From the NCBI GenBank assembly GCA_004367505.1, contig SFCB01000179.1, positions 1-64,000 on the forward strand: a DNA stretch of 64,000 bases, in the 5' to 3' direction. The position numbers were made by a program, and so were the translations under genes. The stretch's first letter is position 1. Each line of letters begins with the position of its first letter. Under the pieces are notes generated by a model. It ran no database searches, was not told where the DNA came from, and saw nothing but the letters and a program-made list of their open reading frames with translations. Below are positions 11,829-20,766 of the stretch, piece after piece. This DNA comes from Chloroflexi bacterium OHK40. Lineage in GTDB: Bacteria > Chloroflexota > Chloroflexia > Chloroflexales > Chloroflexaceae.

Positions 11829-12029
11829 CCAGGGTGCGTGTCGGTGCTGAGGCCCGAAATGTTTGGACAGCGGAATAATAATATTCAGGCGCCAGATTAG
11901 CTCGACTTTTTCCATGTGCGCCGCTAACGCGGCGTAGGCAGGAGTATTAGCCAGTCGGGCGAGTAACACCCTCGGGATGCTGACCACGTCAGCATCCCGA
12001 GAGCGATATCCAAGAAATGGTCACCGGCC

Positions 12030-12480
12030 AGAACTGCTGGCGCATGAAGGCCACTGGCGCTGGGTTTCGATGCCCAAATGCGCCCGCAATTCCTCGAACG
12101 TTACCTCCAGCTGCCAGCGCTGAACGAACCACCCCAGAGTCTGAGATGGGCTTGCATCCGGGTCGGTGCTCAGCGGCGCCTTCGCCTCGAACTTACCCTC
12201 CGACCCGCAGACGAGCACCCAATGGAAGGCGACTAGCGGCAAGCGGCTGTGCTACCAGACCACCGTTGCCGATGCTCGCCGCACCCTGCGTGTCGTACCG
12301 CCGTACCAGCGCACCGTCGTGCTCTGCCAACTCGTGGCCGGGTCACTGCTCTGGGGTTCCAACGGGGGCTGCCGCGCGCCCTTCTTGCGCGGCTAAACAC
12401 GCCAGCCTGTCGGCGGCAGCGCCGGGTCGTACAAGGCGGCGTCCAGTCGCAAGCGCGTCGCAAACGTGACGGGTGATACT
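12030..12480 (-). pseudogene. decayed IS701/IS4-type DDE transposase fragment
   Basis: On the minus strand one frame reads VTFATRLRLDAALYDPALPP, then a stop at 12393-12395, then PRKKGARQP...STTVRWYGGTTRR, a second stop at 12252-12254, then FHWVLVCGSEGKFEAKAPL and finally WFVQRWQLEVTFEELRAHLG. The order matches the middle and C-terminal part of IS701-family transposases. Homology ends abruptly after the THLGIETQRQW-like segment at about 12045. Two in-frame stops and the missing ends show it is a remnant. It sits at the left border of the defence island. Confidence 0.8.
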
Positions 12481-12719
12481 GGCTCAAGGAATTGGCTCAG
12501 GCGCAGCTCTCATGCTCAGGAAAATAGCTGACAGGGCGTGCTTGTCCGCGTACCTGCCGGCTACGACACCTTGAGCACCTCCTCGAGGTGCGCGTCACAG
12601 GCTCTCGCTTCCAGCAGGGAAGTATGGTTCGCTGCTCGACGCTTACCAGAGGCCAGGCCTAGCCGTCCGCATTTGCGCCCAATCTCCTCCGTAAGGTTGT
12701 CATAAAGTTTTCACTTCCC

Positions 12720-12738
12720 GGTTCTCTATTGGAGATGA
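12720..12738. promoter_or_regulatory. island operator site 1 (imperfect)
   Basis: GGTTCTC-TATTG-GAGATGA: the left half is perfect and the right half keeps GAGA of the consensus GTTCTC-N5-GAGAAC seen at four other places. It lies just upstream of a TGCTATACT extended -10 box (TATACT at 12747-12752), where an XRE-type protein could control the promoter. Confidence 0.5.
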
Positions 12739-12743
12739 ATGGA

Positions 12744-12752
12744 TGCTATACT
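12744..12752 (+). promoter_or_regulatory. extended -10 promoter upstream of the dpdJ-like operon
   Basis: The bases TGCTATACT contain a near-consensus extended -10 (TATACT at 12747-12752). The -35 position (about 12724-12729) falls inside operator site 1 and is a poor match to TTGACA. The same TGCTATACT string occurs at the dpdG-like and deoxyribosyltransferase promoters in this island. Confidence 0.5.
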
Positions 12753-12758
12753 TCAAGC

Positions 12759-12891
12759 TACCGACAAAAGAAGTACGGTGGCGTGCTACTTTCATGCTTT
12801 TGAGGCAAATAATTTGAAGTCTATCATGTTCTGGTATTACGATCGACATCTGCGTTTCCCCAGGTCTCGCTCAGTTGAGAGGGGCCTTTTT
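12759..12891 (+). ncRNA. candidate small RNA or leader with attenuator
   Basis: This about 130-base stretch is clearly less GC-rich than its surroundings and has no credible ORF. It begins just downstream of the TATACT box at 12747 and ends at a terminator-like structure: CCCC(12858-12861), TCTC(12865-12868), loop, GAGA-GGGG(12877-12884), then CCTTTTT. Transcripts from 12759 could thus end at 12891 as a small RNA, or be attenuated before the dpdJ-like gene at 12991. This is an inference from promoter plus terminator only. Confidence 0.3.
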
Positions 12892-12910
12892 GGTTCTCCT
12901 TCTGAGAACC
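12892..12910. promoter_or_regulatory. island operator site 2 (perfect palindrome)
   Basis: GGTTCTC-CTTCT-GAGAACC, perfect 7-bp arms. TTGGTT at 12890-12895 could act as a -35 with TATGTG at 12912-12917, placing the operator within a promoter. It lies 81 bp before the dpdJ-like start. Confidence 0.75.
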
Positions 12911-12958
12911 ATATGTGAGTCGGCAACCGGATCAACGCCCGAACACGCACACGCATAT

Positions 12959-12977
12959 CGTTCTCGAATTGAGAACG
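12959..12977. promoter_or_regulatory. island operator site 3 (perfect palindrome)
   Basis: CGTTCTC-GAATT-GAGAACG, perfect 7-bp arms, ending 13 bp before the ATG of the dpdJ-like gene. Binding here would block leader transcription or ribosome access. Its centre is 67 bp from that of site 2. Confidence 0.75.
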
Positions 12978-12990
12978 AAAGGCGAGAGCT

Positions 12991-15900
12991 ATGAGCACCG
13001 ATGACAAGATGATCCGCATGCTCGCCGACGACGTGCTGACCTTCATCGAGCAGCGCGAGGCCGAGCAGATCGCCTACGGCGTCTACGAGGTGACGATGAC
13101 CGGCGCCGAGGTCATTGCGGGCTTCCGCCCTCTGAATATCGAGTTTGTCGCCGAGGCCGACCGCGAGTTCCTGCTTCGCGCCGCGCTCCTGCGCCTCGGC
13201 GAGCGCCTCGATATCCTCCGCCTCGACGATGACCCGGCCGCCACTCCAGAAGCCTGGGTGCTCCGCAGCCGGATCGCCGAGATGGTCCGCCTGATCAACC
13301 TGGTTCGTCAGCGCATCGTCTGGCAGCCCAACAACAAGGGCGCCCACCGCCTCAGCACGAGCAAGCGCCTCGTGGCTGACACGACTCTCACCGTCATGTC
13401 GCGCCTGGTGCCCCGCCGTGACCAGCCCTCGCCAAACATTCTCGCCGAGGCTCTGGCCTCCACCGACCAGCGGCGACAGGCGGCCGCGCTGCTCGTGGAG
13501 GTGATCGAGCGCGCCCTGCCCAAGCTCCGCCTGATGAGCGGCTTCCAGCGCCGCGCCTTCGAGGCCATCCTCAGGGCGGTAGAGCTTGACGAGCGGGGCG
13601 GCGGCTTCCGCGGTGTCGTGGTCACCGCCGGCACCGGCGCCGGGAAGACCTACGCCTTCTTCCTGCCGGTGCTTGTGCGGGCGCTCCTCGAGCGCTGCCT
13701 GCGCCGGCAGGTCGGCGTCAAGGCGATCTGCATCTACCCCCGCGTGGCCCTCTCCGAGAACCAGTTGGCCGATTTCATCGAGGTGCTCTACCACCTCAAC
13801 GGCGCCCTCGCTACCGCCGGCCTGCCCCAGCTCACGATCGGAATCGAGAGCGGTGCGGCGATGTACCGGCGCAGCGAGCTGCAGAAGGCGCTCACCTCAA
13901 AAGAGGCGCGCGAGAAGCTCGCCCGGATGCGCGGCTGGGTCTACGATGAGGAGGTCAGGGGCTTCCGCGCGCCCTTCGCCAGCTGCGTCGGCACGGAGGG
14001 CCACGCCTGCCCCGCGGGCGAGGTGCGCCTGATCGCACGCCCCGACGACCCGCTTACCCTCCGCTGCCCGCGCTGCGGCGCGCGCTACCCCTTCATCAAG
14101 TACGTGCGCGAGGGGGTGATGGAGGCCGAGCCGCCCGACATCCTCGTCGCCACCACCGAGTCGCTCAACCGGCGCCTGCTCAGCAGTCGCCACCAGTACC
14201 TGTTCGGCACCGAGCGCTTCTGCGCGCCGTCGGTGGTGATGCTGGATGAGATCCACCTCCAGTCCTCGACGGCCGGCACCCAGGTGGCCCTGCTGCTCCG
14301 CCGCCTGATGGCCCGCGTCCGCGAGGCCAAGGTTGCCCGCCGGGAGCGCGACCGCGTGGTCTTCGTCGGCCTGAGCGCCACCATCGCGCAGCCGGTGCAG
14401 TTCGTGTCCGAACTGACCGGCATCGCGCCGGATCAGGTCGCCGAGGTGCGCCCGAACGATGACGAGATGCAGGTCATCGGCGCCGAGCGATTCATCTTCG
14501 TGCGGGCCACTGAGAGCGAGGACGTCGCCACCATCTCGACGCTGATCCAGACCACGATGGCGGCCCTCCACACGATGCCGCAGCCCGAGCCCGGCGGCGA
14601 CATTGAGCGCTACCGCTCCTTCGGCTTCGTCCAGTCCCTCGACGTGGTGGGCCGCTGGCTCTACCAGATCGAGGATGCTGAGCGGGCGCGCCCCTGGCAG
14701 CGCGACAAGACCGCTGAGTACGAGCGCGCCGGCACCCCGATGGCCGCCCGCGACATCCGTCACGTCCCGCTCTACGCCTACCGCCAGCCGCCCCACAACC
14801 GCCAACTCTTCCCGAAGCTGCTCGGGGCCGACCCGATCCCCGACTGCGGCTGTGAGCACCGCCACGGCCCCAACCCCGACTGCCTGCTCTTCCAGGCGGG
14901 GGAGTGCTGGTGGGTGCTGAGCCAGGACGGTAAGGCCCGCCAGGAGCCGCTGAACATCCGGCGCAAGTCGGCGAGCGACCGCGACCAGCCGATCAGTCCC
15001 AGCGACGACCTGATCATCACCACGAGCGCTTTGGAGGTGGGCTACGACGACGACGCCCTGATGTGCGTCATCCAGTACGGCGCGCCCTCCAACATCGCCA
15101 GCTTCGTGCAGCGCAAGGGCCGCGGCGGACGCCAGGTGGGAACGCGACCGATCGTGATCACCGTCCTCAGCCCCTACTCGTCGGCCGAGATCTTCCTCTA
15201 CCGCAACCAGCATCTGCTCACCGACCCCACCTTCCGCAAGCTGCCGCTGAACACCCAGAACCGCTTCCTCCAGCGCATCCACGGCTTCTACGCCGTGATG
15301 GACTGGATGGCGCGGGCCGCGGCCTTGGCCGGTGCCGGCTTCGATCTGGAGTCGCTGAACGACCAGGCCCTCGCTCTGCTCAAGGCCAGGGGCGAGGACC
15401 CCGCGACTCTCCTCGCGCTCAAGGACTACGTCGGCCGCGCCTTCTCGCTCGATGGGCGGGCTGCGGCGGAGTTGCTCGCCGGGCCTGACGGCGTGCTGCT
15501 CAACCACTACCTCAGGCTGGTACGAGGGCTCGAAGCGGCTTATGCCAGCGCCGATCCCCCGCAGTACGGCGTGAGCGGGCGCGATCTGCTGCGCGACCGC
15601 CTGCCGGAGAACCTCTTCTCGGACATCAACCTGCCCGAGGTGCGGGTCACCTACAGCCAGCGACCCACCACCGAGAGCATTAGCCTGGCTCTGGCCGCGA
15701 CGGTGCCGGGCAACGTCTCCTTCCGCGGCAGCTTCGGCTCGGCGTGGGTGCCGCCCATCGTGAGCGAAGATGGGGTACCGCGCCTGCTGGTCGGCGACTA
15801 CTACAAGGGCGAGGCGCTCGAGGAGAAGGCCAGCGTGACGGCGCTGCCGGACCGCGCCCTACGTTTGGCCGGCATCGACCCCGAGCAAACCCGCTCGCTG

Positions 15901-17910
15901 CGTATCTTCCGCCCGTCAGAGATCAAACCCGTCCCGTTCAGCAAGGATCACAACTCATCCTTCTGGTACTGCGACCCCAGCACCGGCAAGCTCCAGCATC
16001 ACGCTCGCTGGGACGAGGCCGGCCAGCACGAGATCCAGCTCGCCCACTCCACCTCGGGCTTCCCCATCGGCGCCACCGAGATCCGCGCCGAGAGCGAGGA
16101 TCTGCCGCCGGCCTTCCGCCTGCTGCCTGGCCACCCCTCGCTCGCTGCCGACGCCCTCGGCGAGCGGCTCACACGCCAGGTGCTGCTCTACAGCGACGAG
16201 CCGGAGAACCGCCACCCCATCGACGTGCGCCTGCTCACCCTGGGCAGCCAGTACTGCCTCGTCTTCCACGAGCGCCGGTCGGACATGATCGAGGGGAGCT
16301 TGGGCTTCACCGATGACCCCGACTACGGCGAGCCGTGTGCTCTGGGCTACCAGATGAGCACCGAGGGCCTGGCGCTCGACCTCGCCGACCCAGGGCTGGA
16401 GCGGCTGCGCCTCGCCCCGCCGGTGGCGGCGCAGCTGCGCTACACCTCAGCCCGGCACGCGGTGATCACCACCCTGACCGTCGAGCACGGCGCGAACGTC
16501 TTCGCGGCTGGCCACATCGCCGACGCGCTGCTCACCATCGCCGACACGCGCCGCGTCACCGAGGGCGCCACGCCGGCCGCCGTGGCCGCGTGGGTCGGCG
16601 CGGGCGGCGAGCCAGTGGCGGCCGCGGTACGCGCTGCGGTGGGCGACATCTACCGCCTCTCGAAGCGTAAGGCCGAGGCGGCCCTGGCCCTGGCCGACCG
16701 CCCCGAGGTGCTGGGCAGCTTCGCGGACATCTACGCCGACGTGGCCGCAGGCGGCCCGACCTACCAGGCTTACCTGCGCGACACCTTCAAGTACGGCATC
16801 TCCCAGGCCCTTAAGCAGACGGCCCAGGAGTTGGCCGGCGTCGAGGCGCTGCGCTACGTCGGCGCCTACACCAAGCTCCACGTGGACTTCGGCGACCGGG
16901 CGACCAACCGCGTCTGGCTCTACGAGATCGGCGTGGGCGGGATCGGAGTGATGCGCGCGACCCACGAGGTGCTGCGGCGTGAGCCCGACCGCTTCTGGGC
17001 CACCCTGGCCCAGCGCATGACGCGCTGCCCGACCGCCCAGGAGGAGGCCATGCTGCGCCATGTCCTCGCTCAGCCGGAGGAGTGGCTGGAGGCGTGCGAC
17101 CGGCTCGCCGGGGCGGTGCGTACGGCCCGCAGAGCGACGGAGCGCCAGGGCGCGATCGAGGCCCTGCTCAGCGAGGTCCGCCGATGCCTAGGCATTATCG
17201 TGCGTCCGGACCACGCCAAGGCGCTGCTGCGCATCTTCATCCCGGACTACCTGGAGCGCTCAAGCGCCGCCTCGGTGAGCAACTGGCGGCTCTACCGCGA
17301 GATCAACACGATATTCCTGCCGGCCTGCGCGGAGCGCCTGGGCCGCGAGCCGTCCTTCGCCGAGGCGCGGGGGCTGCTCTACCAGGAGGTCACCGGGCCG
17401 GGGGCCTCGGCGTACCCCACGCTCTCGCTCCTGCTGGAGATCTACCGCGCCGAGCATGGCGCCGCCGACGCGGCTCGTGATGCGTTCGAGATCGCCGTGG
17501 ACCGGCGCCTGCTCAGCTCATGCCGCTGCAGCTGCCCCTCGTGCCTGAACGACCGAGGTGGCCAGGAGTCGCCGGGGATGGGCTGGATGCTGCTCAGCCG
17601 ACCACTGCTGGCCGCGTGGCTCGACGAGGCCCGCGCGGGACACACCCTGACCCTTGCGGCCGGAGGCGATGTGGCAACGCTGCAGAGGCGCATCAGAGAG
17701 CTGCTGGAGCGAGGAGCCCGCTCGCTCTACCTGCGAGCGTCTGCGGGCGAGCTCGACGCCCTCTGTTCCGCCGTGAGCTACCTGACCGACTCCGGCATCG
17801 ACACCGACCACGGCATGGTCTACCCAATGATCACCGATGTCGCGACCGTGTTCCCGGATGACTCCGCCGCGCCGCCGATGGTCGACCTGACCATCAGGCC
17901 CATCCTCTGA
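12991..17910 (+). CDS. dpdJ: large DEAD/DEAH-type helicase, DpdJ-like
   Basis: 1,639 residues. A superfamily 2 helicase core is visible: Walker A TAGTGAGKT near residue 214, DEIH box (MLDEIHLQSS) near 417, SATIAQP motif III near 465, and motifs V/VI in ALEVGYDDDALMC and FVQRKGRGGRQVG around 683-715. Cysteine clusters that could bind zinc occur at about 342-362 (HACPAG...RCPRCG), 616-640 and 1510-1518 (CRCSCPSCL); the last resembles a DUF1998-type C-terminus. The partner gene 7 bp downstream encodes a PLD-like protein, the usual pairing of DpdJ and DpdK in dpd islands, where they belong to the restriction arm rather than to base insertion. The dpdJ name rests on family architecture and neighbourhood and was not tested by alignment. 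ATG 12991 is preceded by AAAGGCGAG. Confidence 0.7.
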   Translation: MSTDDKMIRMLADDVLTFIEQREAEQIAYGVYEVTMTGAEVIAGFRPLNIEFVAEADREFLLRAALLRLGERLDILRLDDDPAATPEAWVLRSRIAEMVRLINLVRQRIVWQPNNKGAHRLSTSKRLVADTTLTVMSRLVPRRDQPSPNILAEALASTDQRRQAAALLVEVIERALPKLRLMSGFQRRAFEAILRAVELDERGGGFRGVVVTAGTGAGKTYAFFLPVLVRALLERCLRRQVGVKAICIYPRVALSENQLADFIEVLYHLNGALATAGLPQLTIGIESGAAMYRRSELQKALTSKEAREKLARMRGWVYDEEVRGFRAPFASCVGTEGHACPAGEVRLIARPDDPLTLRCPRCGARYPFIKYVREGVMEAEPPDILVATTESLNRRLLSSRHQYLFGTERFCAPSVVMLDEIHLQSSTAGTQVALLLRRLMARVREAKVARRERDRVVFVGLSATIAQPVQFVSELTGIAPDQVAEVRPNDDEMQVIGAERFIFVRATESEDVATISTLIQTTMAALHTMPQPEPGGDIERYRSFGFVQSLDVVGRWLYQIEDAERARPWQRDKTAEYERAGTPMAARDIRHVPLYAYRQPPHNRQLFPKLLGADPIPDCGCEHRHGPNPDCLLFQAGECWWVLSQDGKARQEPLNIRRKSASDRDQPISPSDDLIITTSALEVGYDDDALMCVIQYGAPSNIASFVQRKGRGGRQVGTRPIVITVLSPYSSAEIFLYRNQHLLTDPTFRKLPLNTQNRFLQRIHGFYAVMDWMARAAALAGAGFDLESLNDQALALLKARGEDPATLLALKDYVGRAFSLDGRAAAELLAGPDGVLLNHYLRLVRGLEAAYASADPPQYGVSGRDLLRDRLPENLFSDINLPEVRVTYSQRPTTESISLALAATVPGNVSFRGSFGSAWVPPIVSEDGVPRLLVGDYYKGEALEEKASVTALPDRALRLAGIDPEQTRSLRIFRPSEIKPVPFSKDHNSSFWYCDPSTGKLQHHARWDEAGQHEIQLAHSTSGFPIGATEIRAESEDLPPAFRLLPGHPSLAADALGERLTRQVLLYSDEPENRHPIDVRLLTLGSQYCLVFHERRSDMIEGSLGFTDDPDYGEPCALGYQMSTEGLALDLADPGLERLRLAPPVAAQLRYTSARHAVITTLTVEHGANVFAAGHIADALLTIADTRRVTEGATPAAVAAWVGAGGEPVAAAVRAAVGDIYRLSKRKAEAALALADRPEVLGSFADIYADVAAGGPTYQAYLRDTFKYGISQALKQTAQELAGVEALRYVGAYTKLHVDFGDRATNRVWLYEIGVGGIGVMRATHEVLRREPDRFWATLAQRMTRCPTAQEEAMLRHVLAQPEEWLEACDRLAGAVRTARRATERQGAIEALLSEVRRCLGIIVRPDHAKALLRIFIPDYLERSSAASVSNWRLYREINTIFLPACAERLGREPSFAEARGLLYQEVTGPGASAYPTLSLLLEIYRAEHGAADAARDAFEIAVDRRLLSSCRCSCPSCLNDRGGQESPGMGWMLLSRPLLAAWLDEARAGHTLTLAAGGDVATLQRRIRELLERGARSLYLRASAGELDALCSAVSYLTDSGIDTDHGMVYPMITDVATVFPDDSAAPPMVDLTIRPIL

Positions 17911-17917
17911 GGAGCGT

Positions 17918-18430
17918 ATGGCACAGCGATCCACGCGCCAGCCGAGCGGCAAGGCCATCCTGTACAACTTCCTACTCAACGAACTCCTGGGATCGCAAGC
18001 CGTGGCCGACTACGAGCTTTGGGTGCTCTCGCCCTGGGTGACCAACTTCGCCATCGAGCGGCCCTACCACGTCACCTTCGGCGAGTTGGTCTCGACCAGG
18101 CACGAGGAGTTGCATCTCTTCGACGTGCTGCGCCAGGTCGCCGCGAACGGCGGTCGGGTGCGAATCACGGTGGGCGAGGATACGCGCTACCACGCGCCCC
18201 TGCGCGCTCTGCGCGAGCTGAGCTCGCGGATCGACGTGCGGGTCTACGGACGGCTGCATGCCAAGGCCTATGTTGGACACTACGGGGCGATCAGTGGCTC
18301 CCTGAATCTGACCGACGGCGGTATGCACCAGAACGCCGAGATCTACCGCTATGTCCACGACGCCCACTCTATCGCCGGGCTGCGCCGGCAGTGCGTCGAG
18401 CACTACGAGCAGGGGGTGCCGCTGCCATGA
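17918..18430 (+). CDS. dpdK: phospholipase D-like protein, DpdK-like
   Basis: 170 residues with one PLD half-site: HAKAYVGHYG followed by SGSLNLTDGG, i.e. the HxK and GSxN elements near residues 110-130. Single-HKD proteins of this size act as dimers, and some are nucleases. It follows the DpdJ-like helicase by 7 bp, and its stop overlaps the next start (ATGA at 18427-18430), so the three genes are one operon. In dpd systems DpdK is linked to the restriction phenotype. The nuclease role here is an inference; the Asp of a full HKD motif is not obvious. Confidence 0.7.
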   Translation: MAQRSTRQPSGKAILYNFLLNELLGSQAVADYELWVLSPWVTNFAIERPYHVTFGELVSTRHEELHLFDVLRQVAANGGRVRITVGEDTRYHAPLRALRELSSRIDVRVYGRLHAKAYVGHYGAISGSLNLTDGGMHQNAEIYRYVHDAHSIAGLRRQCVEHYEQGVPLP

Positions 18431-20706
18431 CCATCGAGCGCGAGATCGACCCGAGTGAGGGCTGGGAGGAGCAGGTGGGGCTCCGGCTGCGCTGCACTAC
18501 CGCCGAGGCCCAGGCCCTGCACCGCGCCCTTCGCGCGATGTTCCGCGGCCGCATGTCGCCGCTCCTCCCGAGCAGGCGCGGCGCGTACCCCTTCACGATC
18601 CTCGTCCCCGCCACACAGGCGGACCTGGAGCGGCGGTGGGGCGAGGCGCTGCGGCTAGCCGGGCTGGCGGCTCCAGCACGCGCCCCGGCGAAGGCATCCG
18701 ATGGCGCTACGCCACTCCCCGCAGAGCAGCCGGCCGCTCCTCCGGGTGGCGTGAGGACCGGCCAACGCCCCCCTGCACCTGGGGCGAGCGCTGCCCCAAG
18801 CCGGCGGCCCGCCGCAGGCACGAGGAGCATGTGGGAGCAGCGCTTCCGCGAGGCGGTGAGAGTCGTCCGCGAGAGCGAGGCGCGCCCGGTCAGCCATGCA
18901 GCCGCCGTGATGGCCGTGCAGGCCGGCGATGACACCGATGGCGAGGAGAAGGAGGCGCTGCTGGCTAGCCTCCCGCCAGCGAGCCGGCTGCGGGCGCAGA
19001 TCGCCCGCTACGCCCGGCGCGAGCAGCACGAGAGCATTGTGGCCCTGTGCGCGCAGCGCCGCCCGGAGGTGATGGCGCTCCCCGCCTCGGAGTTGCTGGT
19101 GACCCAACTGCTCGACGCTCACCAGGCCGAGGCACGACGGTTGGGGGACGCGTCGGTCACGGCGGCGGGTCGTGAGCTCGCCCTCGCCTTCCTGCCCGAG
19201 TTGGAGCGGCTGCAGCAGGCCGACGCTGTGCGCGAGCGGCTGCGGCAGGCCGACGGCGACCCACAGTCGCAAGCGAGCGAGGCCCCCACGACCATTACGG
19301 AGCGTCTCGCGGCGCTTATCCAAGTGACCCCGGCGGAGCGCCTGGTGCCGCTCGAGGCGCTGCGCGCGCAGTACCCCTCTGCGGGGGTAGTGCGGATCGC
19401 CCTGGCCGATGCCTACGCAGCCCTGGGCGACGTGGATCGGGCCCTTGCCCTATATCGCTCCGAGCGGGCGGCGGACGACGTCGTGGATCGGGTGGCGGCG
19501 CTGCTGCTCTCGGCGGGCCGGCCGCGTGAGGCTCTGGACGCGCTAGGCAGGCGGGGCGAGTTGACCCCGCGCCTCGCAGGGCTGCGCGGGGTTGCGCTGG
19601 TCGCCCTCGGGGAGCCGGTACAGGGCCGGCCGCTTCTTGAGCGCGCCTGGGACGCGGGCGAGCGCAGGGCTGAGATCGCGCTGGCCTATGCGCGGGTGCT
19701 CGCGGCGGCGCAAGATCTGGAGCGGGCGGCGGAGCCATACCAACTGGCTTTCGAGGCGATCCCCAACGCGCTGACCGCAGAAGATTGCCGGGTGATGGCA
19801 GAGATCGCTGCCGGAGCGGGGTACGGCCTGCTAAGCGGCGAGGAGGAGGCCGAGTATCTGGACCGCTACGTCGAGCGGGCGGGACGCCGGCTCCGCGAGC
19901 GCCCCGACGCCGAGGAGGTGCTCAGGAAGCGCGTCGAGTTGCGGCGGGCCGCCGAGCGGCCTGAGCTCCTGCGCGAGTCGCTCGCCGACTGGCTGGAGTA
20001 CCTCGGGGAGACCGGCGACCTGTCGGGCCTTGACGCGGCGTTCAAGCTGCTGCGCAATCTCCGTCGCGAAGGTGCCATTAGCCGCGAGGAGCAGTTTGAT
20101 CTCCTAGAGAGCCTCGAACGCCTCACCCCCGATGTGCCGGGCCTGGCTGACCTGCTAGCCCTGGAGTACCAGTCTATCGCAGCGGACGAACTGAACGAGT
20201 CGCTTCGCCAGGGCCGGCCGATGTCGGCCTACGTCGCCGATCTGCGGCGCGCGCTGCATTTCCTCAGCCGCGACGTGGCTGATGAGCTAGCGCAGACGAT
20301 CGAGGCGGAGCGCCAGGCCCTCGCGGGGCGCAGCCTCGCTGTGCCAGTTCAGGTGGTCGAGGAGAGCGCAGCGGTCAGCCTCGCCGGAGTGAGCCTGACG
20401 ATCGTGGGCGGGCATGTCGCGACGCGCCGCGAGGTCGAGCGCGAGCTGCGCGAGCACCACGGGCTGACGGACTTCCTCGAGGTTGCACCATCCAGCGAGG
20501 ACCACATGGACCGGACGAAGGTGCGCGAGCGCGTGGTCGACCGCGACCTGGTGGCCGTCATCACTGGCTATACGGGCCACGACCTGACAAACATCGTCCG
20601 CGACCTGCAGCGGGCCGGGGATGTCAGCGGACGGATCATCTGGCCGAAGTGCCGCGGCAAGAGCGGCGTGGTAAGGGAGATTTTGGCTGCGAGAGAGGGG
20701 CAATGA
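18427..20706 (+). CDS. dpdD: TPR-like repeat protein, DpdD-like
   Basis: 759 residues starting at an ATG that overlaps the upstream stop codon. A longer open frame extends back to 18019 but overlaps the PLD gene. Residues about 90-135 are a Pro/Ala-rich linker. About 230-520 is an alpha-helical repeat region of TPR type (for example VRIALADAYAALGDVDRALALYRSE). The C-terminal about 120 residues begin SLAGVSLTIVGGHVATRREVE and include DLVAVITGYTGHDLTNIVRD, which looks like a DUF2325-type Rossmann-like domain. Third gene of the dpdJ-dpdK operon. The dpdD assignment is by position and size; it is the weakest of the three names. Confidence 0.55.
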   Translation: MTIEREIDPSEGWEEQVGLRLRCTTAEAQALHRALRAMFRGRMSPLLPSRRGAYPFTILVPATQADLERRWGEALRLAGLAAPARAPAKASDGATPLPAEQPAAPPGGVRTGQRPPAPGASAAPSRRPAAGTRSMWEQRFREAVRVVRESEARPVSHAAAVMAVQAGDDTDGEEKEALLASLPPASRLRAQIARYARREQHESIVALCAQRRPEVMALPASELLVTQLLDAHQAEARRLGDASVTAAGRELALAFLPELERLQQADAVRERLRQADGDPQSQASEAPTTITERLAALIQVTPAERLVPLEALRAQYPSAGVVRIALADAYAALGDVDRALALYRSERAADDVVDRVAALLLSAGRPREALDALGRRGELTPRLAGLRGVALVALGEPVQGRPLLERAWDAGERRAEIALAYARVLAAAQDLERAAEPYQLAFEAIPNALTAEDCRVMAEIAAGAGYGLLSGEEEAEYLDRYVERAGRRLRERPDAEEVLRKRVELRRAAERPELLRESLADWLEYLGETGDLSGLDAAFKLLRNLRREGAISREEQFDLLESLERLTPDVPGLADLLALEYQSIAADELNESLRQGRPMSAYVADLRRALHFLSRDVADELAQTIEAERQALAGRSLAVPVQVVEESAAVSLAGVSLTIVGGHVATRREVERELREHHGLTDFLEVAPSSEDHMDRTKVRERVVDRDLVAVITGYTGHDLTNIVRDLQRAGDVSGRIIWPKCRGKSGVVREILAAREGQ

Positions 20707-20766
20707 TCCCCACAGTATCGCCCAGTAGAATTCGCACGGACTAATTCACCTCGTAGTTCCATTCAT

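Noticed and set aside
10746..11987. 413-codon minus-strand frame opposite the acyl-CoA synthetase
   Set aside because: Antisense shadow; the plus strand has all ANL motifs.
12865..12880. TCTC...GAGA at this place as a further XRE operator
   Set aside because: The spacing is 8 bp instead of 5, and it is better explained as the stem of the terminator-like hairpin.
13897..15507. Long open frame of 536 codons on the minus strand inside the dpdJ-like helicase gene
   Set aside because: It is antisense to a frame with clear helicase motifs and has the His/Val/Gly/Ala-rich texture of a GC-rich shadow frame.
18019..18426. Extended N-terminus of the dpdD-like protein
   Set aside because: The extension lies wholly inside the PLD gene in another frame and is Arg/Ala-rich; the ATGA overlap gives a better start at 18427.
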